Part shown: positions 9,834 through 16,842 of the stretch, piece by piece
Numbering within the stretch: position 1 is the first letter of the stretch
Layout: every line of letters starts with the position of its first letter
NCBI GenBank assembly: GCA_022865305.1
Contig: JALHSP010000138.1
Location: 36,516 to 100,515 of the forward strand
Origin: Bacteroidales bacterium
Lineage (GTDB): Bacteria; Bacteroidota; Bacteroidia; Bacteroidales; VadinHA17
DNA length: 64,000 nucleotides
Reading direction: 5' to 3'
Translations under genes and position numbers: made by a program
The notes under the pieces: model-generated
Databases searched by the model: none
Told to the model about the DNA's origin: nothing
What the model saw: the letters and a program-made list of their open reading frames with translations, nothing else

Positions 9834-10664
9834 TTAGCAAATACCGCCACAACTACAGCCAGCAGGTCTATCTGCTGACACTGTTATACTGAAGATCCCT
9901 GTATCTCCGGCATTAAATGAATTTAATTCATTTTCATCATTGTATTTCGACAATAACGAATCCGGCAGAGATATTTCTTTTTGTTTATGTACTTTCAGGT
10001 TGAGAAATCCTGAATTCTCAATTATTTTCAGGTATTCAGTCATTTCACTTGCCCCGGACACACATCCTGCATACATTTCAGCATCCTTTTGCATTTTTTC
10101 AGGCAGGTTGCCCTTAATGACTACATCCGATACACAGAAGTGCCCTCCTGATTTAAGAACTCTGAAAATTTCACTGAATGCTTTTGCTTTATCAGGCACA
10201 AGGTTTAAAACACAGTTGGAAATTACAACATCGAACAACTTGTCATCAAATGGCATTTTTTCGATATCTCCAAGTACAAATTCAACATTTTTGAAGTTCA
10301 GTTTTGCACAGTTTCCCCTGGCTTTTAAGATCATAGGCTCTGTCATATCGAGTCCGGTAACTTTACCATTTTCTCCAACTATTGCCCTTGCAACAAAACA
10401 ATCATTTCCTGCACCGCTTCCCAGATCAAGAATATCGTCTCCTTTTTTTATCCCGGCATAATCTGTTGGAATACCACAACCAAGATTCAGGTCAGCATCA
10501 GGATTATACCCTTCCTTATTTTCATAGCTTTCGCTTAAAAAAGTGTATCCTATATCAGGTCCACAACATGATGAGCTGCAACATGACGATTTCTCACTGC
10601 TGCTTTCCTTGGCAATTCTGCCATATTTTTCTTTTACAATCTGTTTTAAATTTTCTGCTTTCAT
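9834..10664 (-). CDS. arsM: Arsenite S-adenosylmethionine methyltransferase
   Basis: Methylates arsenite to mono-, di- and trimethylated arsenic. The 276-residue chain has the SAM motif ILDLGSGAGND (78-88) and the three conserved cysteines of ArsM: Cys63 (LNLGCGIP), Cys151 (SNCVLNLVP) and Cys201 (YAGCVSGA). Cys pairs occur at the N-terminus (CCSSSCC) and C-terminus (CSCGGIC), as in many bacterial ArsMs. ATG 10664 gives the usual family N-terminus (MKAENLKQIVKEKYG). A longer ATG at 10694 overlaps the upstream stop as ATGA and might allow translational coupling, but would add ten residues encoded by an AT repeat. It lies between the C_GCAxxG_C_C gene and acr3. Confidence 0.94.
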   Translation of the reverse strand: MKAENLKQIVKEKYGRIAKESSSEKSSCCSSSCCGPDIGYTFLSESYENKEGYNPDADLNLGCGIPTDYAGIKKGDDILDLGSGAGNDCFVARAIVGENGKVTGLDMTEPMILKARGNCAKLNFKNVEFVLGDIEKMPFDDKLFDVVISNCVLNLVPDKAKAFSEIFRVLKSGGHFCVSDVVIKGNLPEKMQKDAEMYAGCVSGASEMTEYLKIIENSGFLNLKVHKQKEISLPDSLLSKYNDENELNSFNAGDTGIFSITVSADRPAGCSCGGIC

Positions 10665-10670
10665 AATATA

Positions 10671-10690
10671 ACAATTTGAAAATTTGAAAA
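10671..10690 (-). repeat. TTTTCAAATTTTCAAATT direct repeat upstream of arsM
   Basis: On the minus strand, two copies of TTTTCAAA-type units precede the arsM ATG at 10664. An almost identical string with one more unit lies at 13483-13506 on the plus strand, just before the ArsP-like permease gene. It could be a simple AT-rich unstructured leader aiding translation; no function is proven. Confidence 0.45.
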
Positions 10691-11131
10691 TCATTTCATA
10701 AGCCTTTCAATAATGTTTACTGCATCCGTGATATACTTTTCGCACTTTATATCAAAGAGCTTCAGATCAACTATTTTCTGATGATCGACAGGATCGTTCA
10801 GGTCAAGCCCGTCAAGGAGTACTTTGCAGTCCGTTGAACCATTAAGTTTCTTAAACTCGCTGAAGAATTCCTTCGTTTTTGAATATGTCAGGATTTTCTT
10901 TTCCTCGGGATCGTTGATTGCTTTGCCATACTTTAGCCCGAGGACCATCAGGGCTCCGGTCACTGCACCGCAGGTATGTTGCTGCCGGCCCATTCCGCCT
11001 CCGAAAGCGCAGGCAATCTTCAGGCAGTCATCTTCAGGGATCCCATATTCACTTCCAAAAACAGCAAGCACAGATTGTGAACAGTTAAATTTGTTCCGGA
11101 AATACCTTACCGCTTCTTCCTGTTTATTCAT
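10691..11131 (-). CDS. C_GCAxxG_C_C family redox protein
   Basis: A 146-residue cytosolic protein of the C_GCAxxG_C_C family (putative redox-active, membrane- or metal-associated proteins). The signature is visible in order: FNCSQSVLAVFG, LKIACAFGGGMGRQQHTCGA, a later STDCKVLL and IKCEKYITDA. The biochemical role of the family is not settled; thiol or metal redox is inferred from the spaced cysteines. It overlaps the arsC stop codon (ATGA at 11128-11131) and its own stop overlaps a possible arsM start. It is therefore tightly coupled between arsenate reduction and arsenite methylation, and a reductant or metal-thiol role there is plausible. Confidence 0.88.
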   Translation of the reverse strand: MNKQEEAVRYFRNKFNCSQSVLAVFGSEYGIPEDDCLKIACAFGGGMGRQQHTCGAVTGALMVLGLKYGKAINDPEEKKILTYSKTKEFFSEFKKLNGSTDCKVLLDGLDLNDPVDHQKIVDLKLFDIKCEKYITDAVNIIERLMK

Positions 11132-11577
11132 TTTATTTCTGGTTTGATTTTCTCAATATAGAACTTGTAAAACTCTCTCTTTATCTGGTCTCTGATCCTC
11201 CTGAATTCACCCATTATAAATTCATCTGTTCCGGTCATAAATGATGGATCCTCAAAACCAACATGCAAACGATGTTTAACCTTTCCTATAAAAACAGGAC
11301 AAGTTTCATTTGCATCATCACACACAGTTATGACATAATCCCATTGATCATTCAGAAATTCATCAACTGATTTCGGTGTGTTCTTACTTATATTAATTCC
11401 TGCTTCAGCCATTACTTCAATGGCTCTTGAGTTGACTTTTATGGCTGGAAATGTCCCTGCAGAATGCACTTCAACATTTTTGTCAAACGACTGCAAAAAA
11501 CCTTGTGCCATTTGGCTGCGGCAACTATTACCAGTGCAAATGATCAGTATCTGTACAGAACCTTTTTTCAATATCAT
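11128..11577 (-). CDS. arsC: Thioredoxin-coupled arsenate reductase (LMW phosphatase fold)
   Basis: Reduces arsenate to arsenite for export. The 149 residues show the phosphatase P-loop CTGNSCR (Cys14 to Arg20) and the two relay cysteines Cys86 and Cys93 in VCDDANETCPVF. This is the three-cysteine thioredoxin-linked type (as in S. aureus pI258 ArsC), not the glutaredoxin type. I chose ATG 11577 because the longer open frame to 11667 would run into the divergent arsR gene and its promoter. The next gene starts inside its TGA stop. It is the first gene of the leftward ars operon and divergent from arsR across a 76-base control region. Confidence 0.93.
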   Translation of the reverse strand: MILKKGSVQILIICTGNSCRSQMAQGFLQSFDKNVEVHSAGTFPAIKVNSRAIEVMAEAGINISKNTPKSVDEFLNDQWDYVITVCDDANETCPVFIGKVKHRLHVGFEDPSFMTGTDEFIMGEFRRIRDQIKREFYKFYIEKIKPEIK

Positions 11578-11593
11578 TAATTTGATAAAATCT

Positions 11594-11626
11594 TTTGCGA
11601 ATATATAAAAACATTTCGTATATTTG
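11594..11626 (+). promoter_or_regulatory. arsR promoter (Bacteroidota type)
   Basis: TTTTG at 11593-11597 and TATATTTG at 11619-11626 are separated by 21 bases, matching the Bacteroidota -33/-7 pattern TTTG...TAnnTTTG. The -7 box lies inside the palindrome at 11613-11632, so a bound repressor would block RNA polymerase. The predicted transcript starts near 11632, about 20 bases before the arsR start codon. Confidence 0.6.
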
Positions 11627-11632
11627 CGAAAT
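11613..11632. promoter_or_regulatory. ArsR operator between arsC and arsR
   Basis: An imperfect 20-base palindrome ATTTCGTATATTTGCGAAAT in the divergent arsC-arsR intergenic region; 8 of 10 base pairs are symmetric. Its core TCGTA-TATT-TGCGA matches the cores at 18568-18581 (TCGTA-AATA-TACGA) and 13457-13470 (TCGTA-TATA-TACAA). A further half-like TTTGCGAATATATAAAA lies at 11595-11610. Position over the -7 box of arsR and close to arsC suggests autoregulation and control of both operons. Confidence 0.6.
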
Positions 11633-11653
11633 ATAAAAATAAAAATCCAACTA

Positions 11654-12010
11654 ATGATGTCAGGCAAGTTAGATTTTACACAGGAAGTACAGCAGATTGC
11701 CAGAATTTCTAAAGCTCTGAGTCATCCGGTAAGGGTATATATTCTGCAGAAGCTCTCCAAGATGGACTCCTGCTGCTACAGCGGAGATCTGGTTGAGGAA
11801 CTTCCTGTGGGTCGCTCTACTCTTTCACAACATTTAAAAGAATTGAAATATGCAGGATTAATCCAGGGAGAGATTAATCCTCCTTATATAAAGTACTGTA
11901 TAAACAGGGAAAATTGGGAAAAGGCAAAGAAGCTGCTTGATGATTTCCTTAATGACAATAAATCGCTAAATATCTCCTGTGAGGAAACAGAATCTCTTAT
12001 ACGAAAATAA
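11654..12010 (+). CDS. arsR: ArsR/SmtB-family arsenic-responsive repressor
   Basis: A 118-residue winged-helix repressor that should release its operator when trivalent arsenic binds. The helix-turn-helix region is GRSTLSQHLKELKYAGLIQG (53-72). Likely metalloid ligands are the adjacent Cys40-Cys41 (MDSCCYSG), with Cys82 in KYCINREN. The second ArsR in this window (18149-18481) has its Cys at matching positions. I chose ATG 11654 (or the adjacent ATG 11657) rather than upstream codons that lie in the promoter. It heads the rightward operon with the CxxC protein, arsF and arsG. Confidence 0.92.
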   Translation: MMSGKLDFTQEVQQIARISKALSHPVRVYILQKLSKMDSCCYSGDLVEELPVGRSTLSQHLKELKYAGLIQGEINPPYIKYCINRENWEKAKKLLDDFLNDNKSLNISCEETESLIRK

Positions 12011-12055
12011 TTTTTTACCGGCAAATTAAGTTTACACATAAATAAGAAGGAGAAA

Positions 12056-12295
12056 ATGGATATAAAAATTTTGGGACCTGGTTGCGTCCGCTGTAAAACC
12101 CTTGAAAAATTAGTAATTAATACCTTAGCAGAATTAGATATAGCTGCAAATGTAAGTAAAGTTGAGGATATAATGAAAATTATGGAATATAGAATAATGC
12201 ATACTCCTGGTCTGGTAATTAATGAAAAGGTTATAGTGAGCGGTCGTATTCCATCACCTGCCGAGATGAAAGAAATTTTAACAAATAATAAATAA
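12056..12295 (+). CDS. Small thioredoxin-like CxxC protein, ArsE-like by position
   Basis: A 79-residue thioredoxin-fold protein of the small redox-active disulfide family (TM0996/MTH895-like). The active site is Cys10-Val-Arg-Cys13 in ILGPGCVRCKTLEK, and the cis-Pro region is MHTPGLVINEKVI. It is preceded by AAGGAG seven bases before the ATG, an unusually good Shine-Dalgarno for this genome. Its place just upstream of arsF and arsG matches arsE of the arsEFG set described in Shewanella for reduction and export of nitroaromatic arsenicals. Calling it ArsE is inference from order and size. Confidence 0.8.
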   Translation: MDIKILGPGCVRCKTLEKLVINTLAELDIAANVSKVEDIMKIMEYRIMHTPGLVINEKVIVSGRIPSPAEMKEILTNNK

Positions 12296-12306
12296 ATCAA
12301 TAATTT

Positions 12307-12735
12307 ATGAAGACATTCAGATTATTATTAGGAATTGTATTATTCATTCCATTATTAGCCTGTAACGCCCAATCTCCAAAAAAAGATGTTAAAGCTTCTG
12401 ATAACAATTCTGATAAAATTGAAGCCTATTATTTCCATTTCACTGCCAGATGTGTTACCTGCAGAACCATTGAGGCTAGAGCCAAAGAGAATCTGGAAAC
12501 ACTTTATCCAAACCAGTTTAAGCAGGGTTTAATAACATTTCAATCTCTTAATCTTGAAGAAGCATCAAACAAACCTCTGGCAGAAAAACTTGGTGTATCA
12601 GGGCAGACACTTCTGATTGTTAAGGGCGACCAGAAAATAAACCTCACCAACGAAGGATTCATGTACGCTGTTGCCAAACCCGAAAAATTCAAAGAGATAA
12701 TCAACGAAAAAGTTGATGGTTTGCTGATCAAATAG
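12307..12735 (+). CDS. arsF: ArsF-family thioredoxin-like lipoprotein
   Basis: A 142-residue lipoprotein (lipobox IPLLAC, Cys19) with a thioredoxin-like domain whose redox pair is Cys49-Val-Thr-Cys52 in FHFTARCVTCRTIE. It belongs to the family annotated as nitrophenyl compound nitroreductase subunit ArsF. In the characterised arsEFG operon, ArsE and ArsF together reduce the nitro group of roxarsone/nitarsone. The lipid anchor implies action at the outer face of the inner membrane or periplasmic side. It lies 11 bases after the CxxC gene and four bases before arsG. Confidence 0.8.
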   Translation: MKTFRLLLGIVLFIPLLACNAQSPKKDVKASDNNSDKIEAYYFHFTARCVTCRTIEARAKENLETLYPNQFKQGLITFQSLNLEEASNKPLAEKLGVSGQTLLIVKGDQKINLTNEGFMYAVAKPEKFKEIINEKVDGLLIK

Positions 12736-12739
12736 CTTA

Positions 12740-13438
12740 ATGGAATTTCTCACAAACCTTTTAGATAACAGCACAATGCCGTGGTTGACGGCATTGTTGC
12801 TGGGTTTAATGACTGCAATAAGTCCCTGCCCTCTTGCTACAAATATCACCGCGATCGGATTTATCAGCAGAGACCTTGAGGATCGTAACAGGGTCTTTTT
12901 TAACGGATTATTTTATACCCTTGGCAGGGCTATAACATATACAGTATTAGCGTTAATCATTTTCCTTGGAGCCGATCAGCTGAAATTTTCGGGCTTTTTT
13001 CAACGTTACGGTGAAAAAATTATTGGCCCGTTGCTGATATTAATCGGTTTGTTCATGCTCGATGTTTTCAAAATAAATTTTCCTGGATTTAACAGACTGA
13101 CATCCGGGTTACAAAATAAGAAGAAGTGGGGTTATCTTGATGCTGTTTTACTGGGACTGATTTTTGCACTGGCATTTTGTCCTTACAGCGGTGTGCTCTA
13201 TTTCGGAATGCTGGTTCCCCTGACTATTGCCAGTGCTTCAGGATTATACCTGCCGATTGTATTTGCCATAGCCACAGGGATACCAGTAATAATATTTGCA
13301 TGGATAATCGCATATACAATCTCAGGCATTGGCGGTATTTATAATAAGCTTAAAACATTCGAGCTCTGGTTCAGACGCATTATTGCAATCTTATTCATAG
13401 CAGTCGGTATATATTACATTTTCAGGGTTTACCTGTAA
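12740..13438 (+). CDS. arsG: ArsG-family permease (CcdA-like)
   Basis: A 232-residue membrane protein of the CcdA/DsbD superfamily with six hydrophobic segments. The two conserved cysteines, Cys30 in AISPCPLATN and Cys147 in LAFCPYSGV, face each other in the CcdA fold. In the arsEFG context this family is reported as the efflux permease for trivalent aromatic aminoarsenicals; a second reading is that it passes electrons to ArsF across the membrane, as CcdA does. It follows arsF by four bases. The ArsR-like site at 13457 lies just after its stop codon. Confidence 0.82.
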   Translation: MEFLTNLLDNSTMPWLTALLLGLMTAISPCPLATNITAIGFISRDLEDRNRVFFNGLFYTLGRAITYTVLALIIFLGADQLKFSGFFQRYGEKIIGPLLILIGLFMLDVFKINFPGFNRLTSGLQNKKKWGYLDAVLLGLIFALAFCPYSGVLYFGMLVPLTIASASGLYLPIVFAIATGIPVIIFAWIIAYTISGIGGIYNKLKTFELWFRRIIAILFIAVGIYYIFRVYL

Positions 13439-13456
13439 TTTTTTTACTAAAACAAT

Positions 13457-13470
13457 TCGTATATATACAA
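13457..13470. promoter_or_regulatory. ArsR-like operator upstream of the ArsP-like permease gene
   Basis: TCGTA-TATA-TACAA, differing by one base from the perfect half-site pair TCGTA-N4-TACGA at 18568-18581. It lies in the 72-base gap between arsG and the permease gene, implying that the permease and thioredoxin genes have an extra ArsR-controlled entry point. I could not find a clear -7 box beside it. Confidence 0.5.
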
Positions 13471-13482
13471 AATGACAAATTA

Positions 13483-13506
13483 TCAAATTTTCAAATTTTC
13501 AAATTA
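13483..13506 (+). repeat. CAAATTTT direct repeat upstream of the permease gene
   Basis: Three CAAATTTT-type units end four bases before the permease ATG. This shares an 18-base string with the minus-strand sequence upstream of arsM at 10671-10690. It is probably a low-structure leader or a small dispersed repeat. Confidence 0.45.
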
Positions 13507-13510
13507 AAAA

Positions 13511-14851
13511 ATGGAACTCAAAAAAGAACTTAAAATACTTTCCTGGATCATTATTGCATTTGCATTTGCATTTTTCCTACCGATTGAAAGTATCCGTTTT
13601 AATACCGCAGTTGCAGCATCTCTCGATCTTGTAAAATGGTACGCGCGTGAACATGTTGTTTTATGTCTGCTGCCGGCATTTTTTATTGCAGGGGTAATAT
13701 CTGTTTTTGTCAGTCAGGCCTCAGTATTAAAGTATTTTGGTGCACAGGCAAAAAAATGGGTGGCATATACAGTTGCTGCAGTTTCAGGTACAATTCTGGC
13801 CGTATGTTCATGCACGGTACTTCCCTTGTTTTCAAGTATTCACAAACGGGGAGCAGGTCTTGGTCCTGCAATAGCTTTCCTCTACTCAGGGCCTGCAATT
13901 AATATCCTGGCAATTATTCTTACAGCCCGTATTCTGGGATTTGAGATGGGAGTTGCAAGGACTATCGGGGCTGTGTCGTTCAGTGTTCTGATTGGACTTT
14001 CAATGGCTTTTATTTACTGCAAGGAAGAAAAAGCCAAAAAAGAGGAACAGATGAATATTACCGCATCACCTGAGAAACGACCGATGTGGCATACAGCATT
14101 CCACTTCTTTACACTTGTCCTTATACTTGTTTTTGCCAATTGGGGCAGACCGGCTGAAGGAGATACATCAAGCACCTGGTATCATATCTGGGCAAATAAA
14201 TGGTATATCACAGGTTTCTTTGGACTGATGCTTGGATATTCGTTGATCAAAATATTAAAAATCAAGTGGCAATGGGTTCTTGGAGCAGTATTGATAACAG
14301 CCGTTTCTGCAGTACTGGCTTCTAATTTCATTGATAATCAAAAACTTAGTGTACTGGTGCCGATGCTGACCGGTATTGTTGCATTAAGTGTCATCACTCT
14401 GAAAGACAAAAATATTACTGAAAATTGTGAATGGACATTAGCCACCTGGGATTTTGCTAAACTGATTTTACCATTGCTTGCATTAGGTGTAGTTGCTGCA
14501 GGATTTCTTCTGGGTTCGACTCATGATGGTAAAACTATTGCAGGGGTAATTCCCAATGAATGGATTTCTACTCTTGTCGGAGGAAATTCTGTATTTTCCA
14601 ATTTCTTTGCATCAGTAGTTGGTGCTTTTATGTATTTCGCCACCCTGACAGAGGTACCGATTGTTCAGGGACTTCTGGCAGCAGGAATGGGTAAAGGGCC
14701 CGCACTTGCTCTTCTTCTTGCGGGACCTTCACTTTCATTACCAAGTATGCTTGTTATCCGGAAAGTAATGGGAACTCAAAAGACAGTTGTTTATGTAACT
14801 CTTGTTGTTATCTTTTCAACAATTGCTGGTTTGATCTTTGGCACATTTTAA
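13511..14851 (+). CDS. ArsP/YraQ-family permease (DUF318)
   Basis: A 446-residue membrane protein with two repeated permease halves. The family hallmark is Cys99-Ser-Cys101 in ILAVCSCTVLPLFSSIHKRG, followed by GPAIAFLYSGPAINILA; the second half repeats the pattern in GKGPALALLLAGPSLSLPSM. Characterised ArsP proteins export trivalent methyl- and aromatic arsenicals, so together with arsM and arsEFG it would handle organic arsenic products. Other members of this family are annotated only as permeases, so the substrate is inferred from context. It follows an ArsR-like site and precedes a thioredoxin lipoprotein. Confidence 0.85.
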   Translation: MELKKELKILSWIIIAFAFAFFLPIESIRFNTAVAASLDLVKWYAREHVVLCLLPAFFIAGVISVFVSQASVLKYFGAQAKKWVAYTVAAVSGTILAVCSCTVLPLFSSIHKRGAGLGPAIAFLYSGPAINILAIILTARILGFEMGVARTIGAVSFSVLIGLSMAFIYCKEEKAKKEEQMNITASPEKRPMWHTAFHFFTLVLILVFANWGRPAEGDTSSTWYHIWANKWYITGFFGLMLGYSLIKILKIKWQWVLGAVLITAVSAVLASNFIDNQKLSVLVPMLTGIVALSVITLKDKNITENCEWTLATWDFAKLILPLLALGVVAAGFLLGSTHDGKTIAGVIPNEWISTLVGGNSVFSNFFASVVGAFMYFATLTEVPIVQGLLAAGMGKGPALALLLAGPSLSLPSMLVIRKVMGTQKTVVYVTLVVIFSTIAGLIFGTF

Positions 14852-14903
14852 AAGAAGAGTGTAACAAAGATTGTACAAGAATATTAATATTAAATAATTT
14901 ACA

Positions 14904-15311
14904 ATGAGTTTATTGAAAAATTTCAGAGGATTAGTTTTGACCACTGCATTAATTTACCTTTTTCTGGGGTGCAATTCCCAGCAGAAACCAAATACACAAA
15001 ATGAAAAACAAGGTACAAAAGAACCTGTGTATAAAGTTACTTTTATAGAATTGGGTTCGGTCCGTTGCATCCCCTGTCAAAAGATGCAACCGATTATGAA
15101 ATCCATTGAACAAAAATACAGCACACAGGTAAAAGTTGTATTTCATGATGTCTGGACAGAGGCAGGGGCACCTTATTCTAAACAGTACGGTATTGAAGCA
15201 ATTCCAACGCAGGTATTTCTTGATAAAGACGGGAAAGAATATTTCAGACATGTAGGATTTTTCCCTGAAGAACAGCTGATAAAAGTGCTTAATCAGAAAG
15301 GAGTCAAATGA
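14904..15311 (+). CDS. Thioredoxin-domain lipoprotein
   Basis: A 135-residue lipoprotein (lipobox LFLGC, Cys23) carrying one thioredoxin domain with active site Cys55-Ile-Pro-Cys58 in GSVRCIPCQKMQP and the cis-Pro loop GIEAIPTQVFLDKDG. It is likely to act in the periplasm as a thiol reductant or oxidant. It is the last gene of the rightward ars operon, 52 bases after the permease and ended by the hairpin at 15331-15376. It is the third CxxC thioredoxin-like protein in this operon, suggesting heavy thiol traffic for arsenic reduction. Confidence 0.87.
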   Translation: MSLLKNFRGLVLTTALIYLFLGCNSQQKPNTQNEKQGTKEPVYKVTFIELGSVRCIPCQKMQPIMKSIEQKYSTQVKVVFHDVWTEAGAPYSKQYGIEAIPTQVFLDKDGKEYFRHVGFFPEEQLIKVLNQKGVK

Positions 15312-15330
15312 AAATACCTGTTCAAAAAAA

Positions 15331-15376
15331 TTACGGTATTTGCCGGCTTCCATACAGAAGCCTTCAAATACCGTAA
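15331..15376. terminator. Bidirectional hairpin terminator
   Basis: TTACGGTATTTG and CAAATACCGTAA pair over 12 perfect bases; inside them GGCTTC pairs with GAAGCC around a six-base loop. A run of seven A at 15324-15330 gives a U-tract for leftward transcripts, and AAAATCTTTTATTCTT follows for rightward ones. It sits between the convergent thioredoxin lipoprotein and Cys-rich protein genes. Confidence 0.85.
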
Positions 15377-15399
15377 AATCTTTTATTCTTGTAAAATAC

Positions 15400-15750
15400 T
15401 TATTTTACCACCGTGTTCCTGGTATGGCATGTACCAGTGCAGGCAGCTGTTTGTACGCATGCCTGATTTCCCTTTTGCGCACCCTCTTTATGAGCTATAC
15501 ATGTTGCAGGATCACATTTCCCGTCTTTATGATCGCAGTTCATTTCTTTGCACTTCTCAGGATCACATGTTGCAGTTTTGTTCTCTATTGAGTGGATACA
15601 GGCAGCAGAGCAAGGTGCTGTAGCTTCATCTTTTTTAACTTCAGTTTTGACTTTTTTGGTTTCTTTTTTTGAATCACCGGCATTTACAAATAATACAACC
15701 ACAAATACCATGATTAATATACTTCCGATACTGACTATTAGTTTTTTCAT
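15400..15750 (-). CDS. Exported cysteine-rich protein
   Basis: A 116-residue protein with a signal peptide or N-terminal anchor (KKLIVSIGSILIMVFVVVLFVNA), then a Lys/Glu-rich linker, then a compact domain with ten cysteines in the patterns CSAAC, CDPEKCKEMNCDHKDGKC, ATC and CVQTAACTGTC, plus several His. No family is recognised. The spacing suggests metal or metalloid binding or several disulfides. It lies at the edge of the arsenic island and points toward the shared terminator. It is separated by about 170 bases from DUF1295, so it probably has its own promoter. Confidence 0.7.
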   Translation of the reverse strand: MKKLIVSIGSILIMVFVVVLFVNAGDSKKETKKVKTEVKKDEATAPCSAACIHSIENKTATCDPEKCKEMNCDHKDGKCDPATCIAHKEGAQKGNQACVQTAACTGTCHTRNTVVK

Positions 15751-15923
15751 ATTTTTTAAATTTTAGTCATAATCCAATACAAAAATATAAAAATTAATAT
15801 TCTCTCCATATTAAAACAGGGTTAATTCATGCTAAGCCGATGTTAATCAGATTTATCTATTTAAAAACTGTGTATTTTTAATGGATAATGATGTTCTTTT
15901 TTATTTTTTATCAGGCTAAATAC

Positions 15924-16793
15924 TTATCGTTGGTTTAGGCTTCTAAAAACCCTCGGAATAAATTTGGGAACTGACTTTCTGTAATCAGAATACCCGGGAT
16001 ATTTTTCACTGCTAATCCGTTCAGTCAGATTAGTGCTCCCTAAAAACAGAAGAACAAGCAGCACAGGGCCAATTAGGGTCCAGTTGATCCATTGACCGGA
16101 AGCTGCAACACCAAAAAAGTAAAAACTTATCCATATGCCCTGCTCGGATGCAAAATTCGGATGCCTTATATATCTCCATAATCCTTCAGTTAAAAACCCC
16201 CTTTTCAATGATTCCGTGAAGAGCTTTTCTTCCCTCTCGCCTTTCTTTTTTTCACGATGGAAATTGAACAGCTGGTTATCAGCAATACTTTCAGTTATAA
16301 TAAAAATCAACATCAGGATTGCAGCTAAAAGATCAATTATCGTCAAAGACTTATCAGGGTACTGAGAAGCAAGCAGCAGAGGAGATGAGAATAAGAGTAT
16401 CACTATGTTCTGGTAAATGGATATAAAGAGCAGATTAAATAATCCGAACCTTAATCTGCCCTTCAGTTTTGGGTGATCCCTCATTATCTTCCATCGGTAA
16501 TCTTCCTCTCCTTTCCATGGAATAATATTATATCCTCCCTTCCTGTAAAAATTATAGCTCAGACGTATTCCCCATAGTGTAACCAGAGAGGCCATAACAG
16601 CTAAGCGGGGCGAAGGGAAAGTTACAAGTGTTATCCAGCTGTAAGCTATCGGTATCAGGCTCCACAGCTTATCAACCTGGCTGTAATTACGGGTAATCTC
16701 GCTAACCAGGAAACATACAATGGCCACAATACCCATGACTATAATCCAGGTGGAGACTAGATTTTGAAAATGAACTTCATTTCCGGAAATCAT
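15924..16793 (-). CDS. DUF1295 membrane protein (steroid 5-alpha-reductase-like)
   Basis: A 289-residue protein with about six hydrophobic segments. The C-terminal signature is that of DUF1295, in the steroid 5-alpha-reductase/ICMT-related fold: FLTEGLWRYIRHPNFASEQG, then NLTERISSEKYPGYSDYRKS. These proteins bind NADPH or SAM through that region, but no substrate is known for this group. It is the last gene of a leftward run that starts at the second arsR (arsR, rhodanese-like, ProC-like, DUF1295). Confidence 0.85.
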   Translation of the reverse strand: MISGNEVHFQNLVSTWIIVMGIVAIVCFLVSEITRNYSQVDKLWSLIPIAYSWITLVTFPSPRLAVMASLVTLWGIRLSYNFYRKGGYNIIPWKGEEDYRWKIMRDHPKLKGRLRFGLFNLLFISIYQNIVILLFSSPLLLASQYPDKSLTIIDLLAAILMLIFIITESIADNQLFNFHREKKKGEREEKLFTESLKRGFLTEGLWRYIRHPNFASEQGIWISFYFFGVAASGQWINWTLIGPVLLVLLFLGSTNLTERISSEKYPGYSDYRKSVPKFIPRVFRSLNQR

Positions 16794-16842
16794 AAATTGT
16801 AAAGCATTAGTAAATGATTATTGTGCTGTCAAAGGTTATATT

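Noticed and set aside
11578..11667. A longer N-terminus for ArsC
   Set aside because: It would cover the arsR promoter and start; the added residues (IFIFIFRKYTKCFYIF) are AT-rich translation of control DNA.
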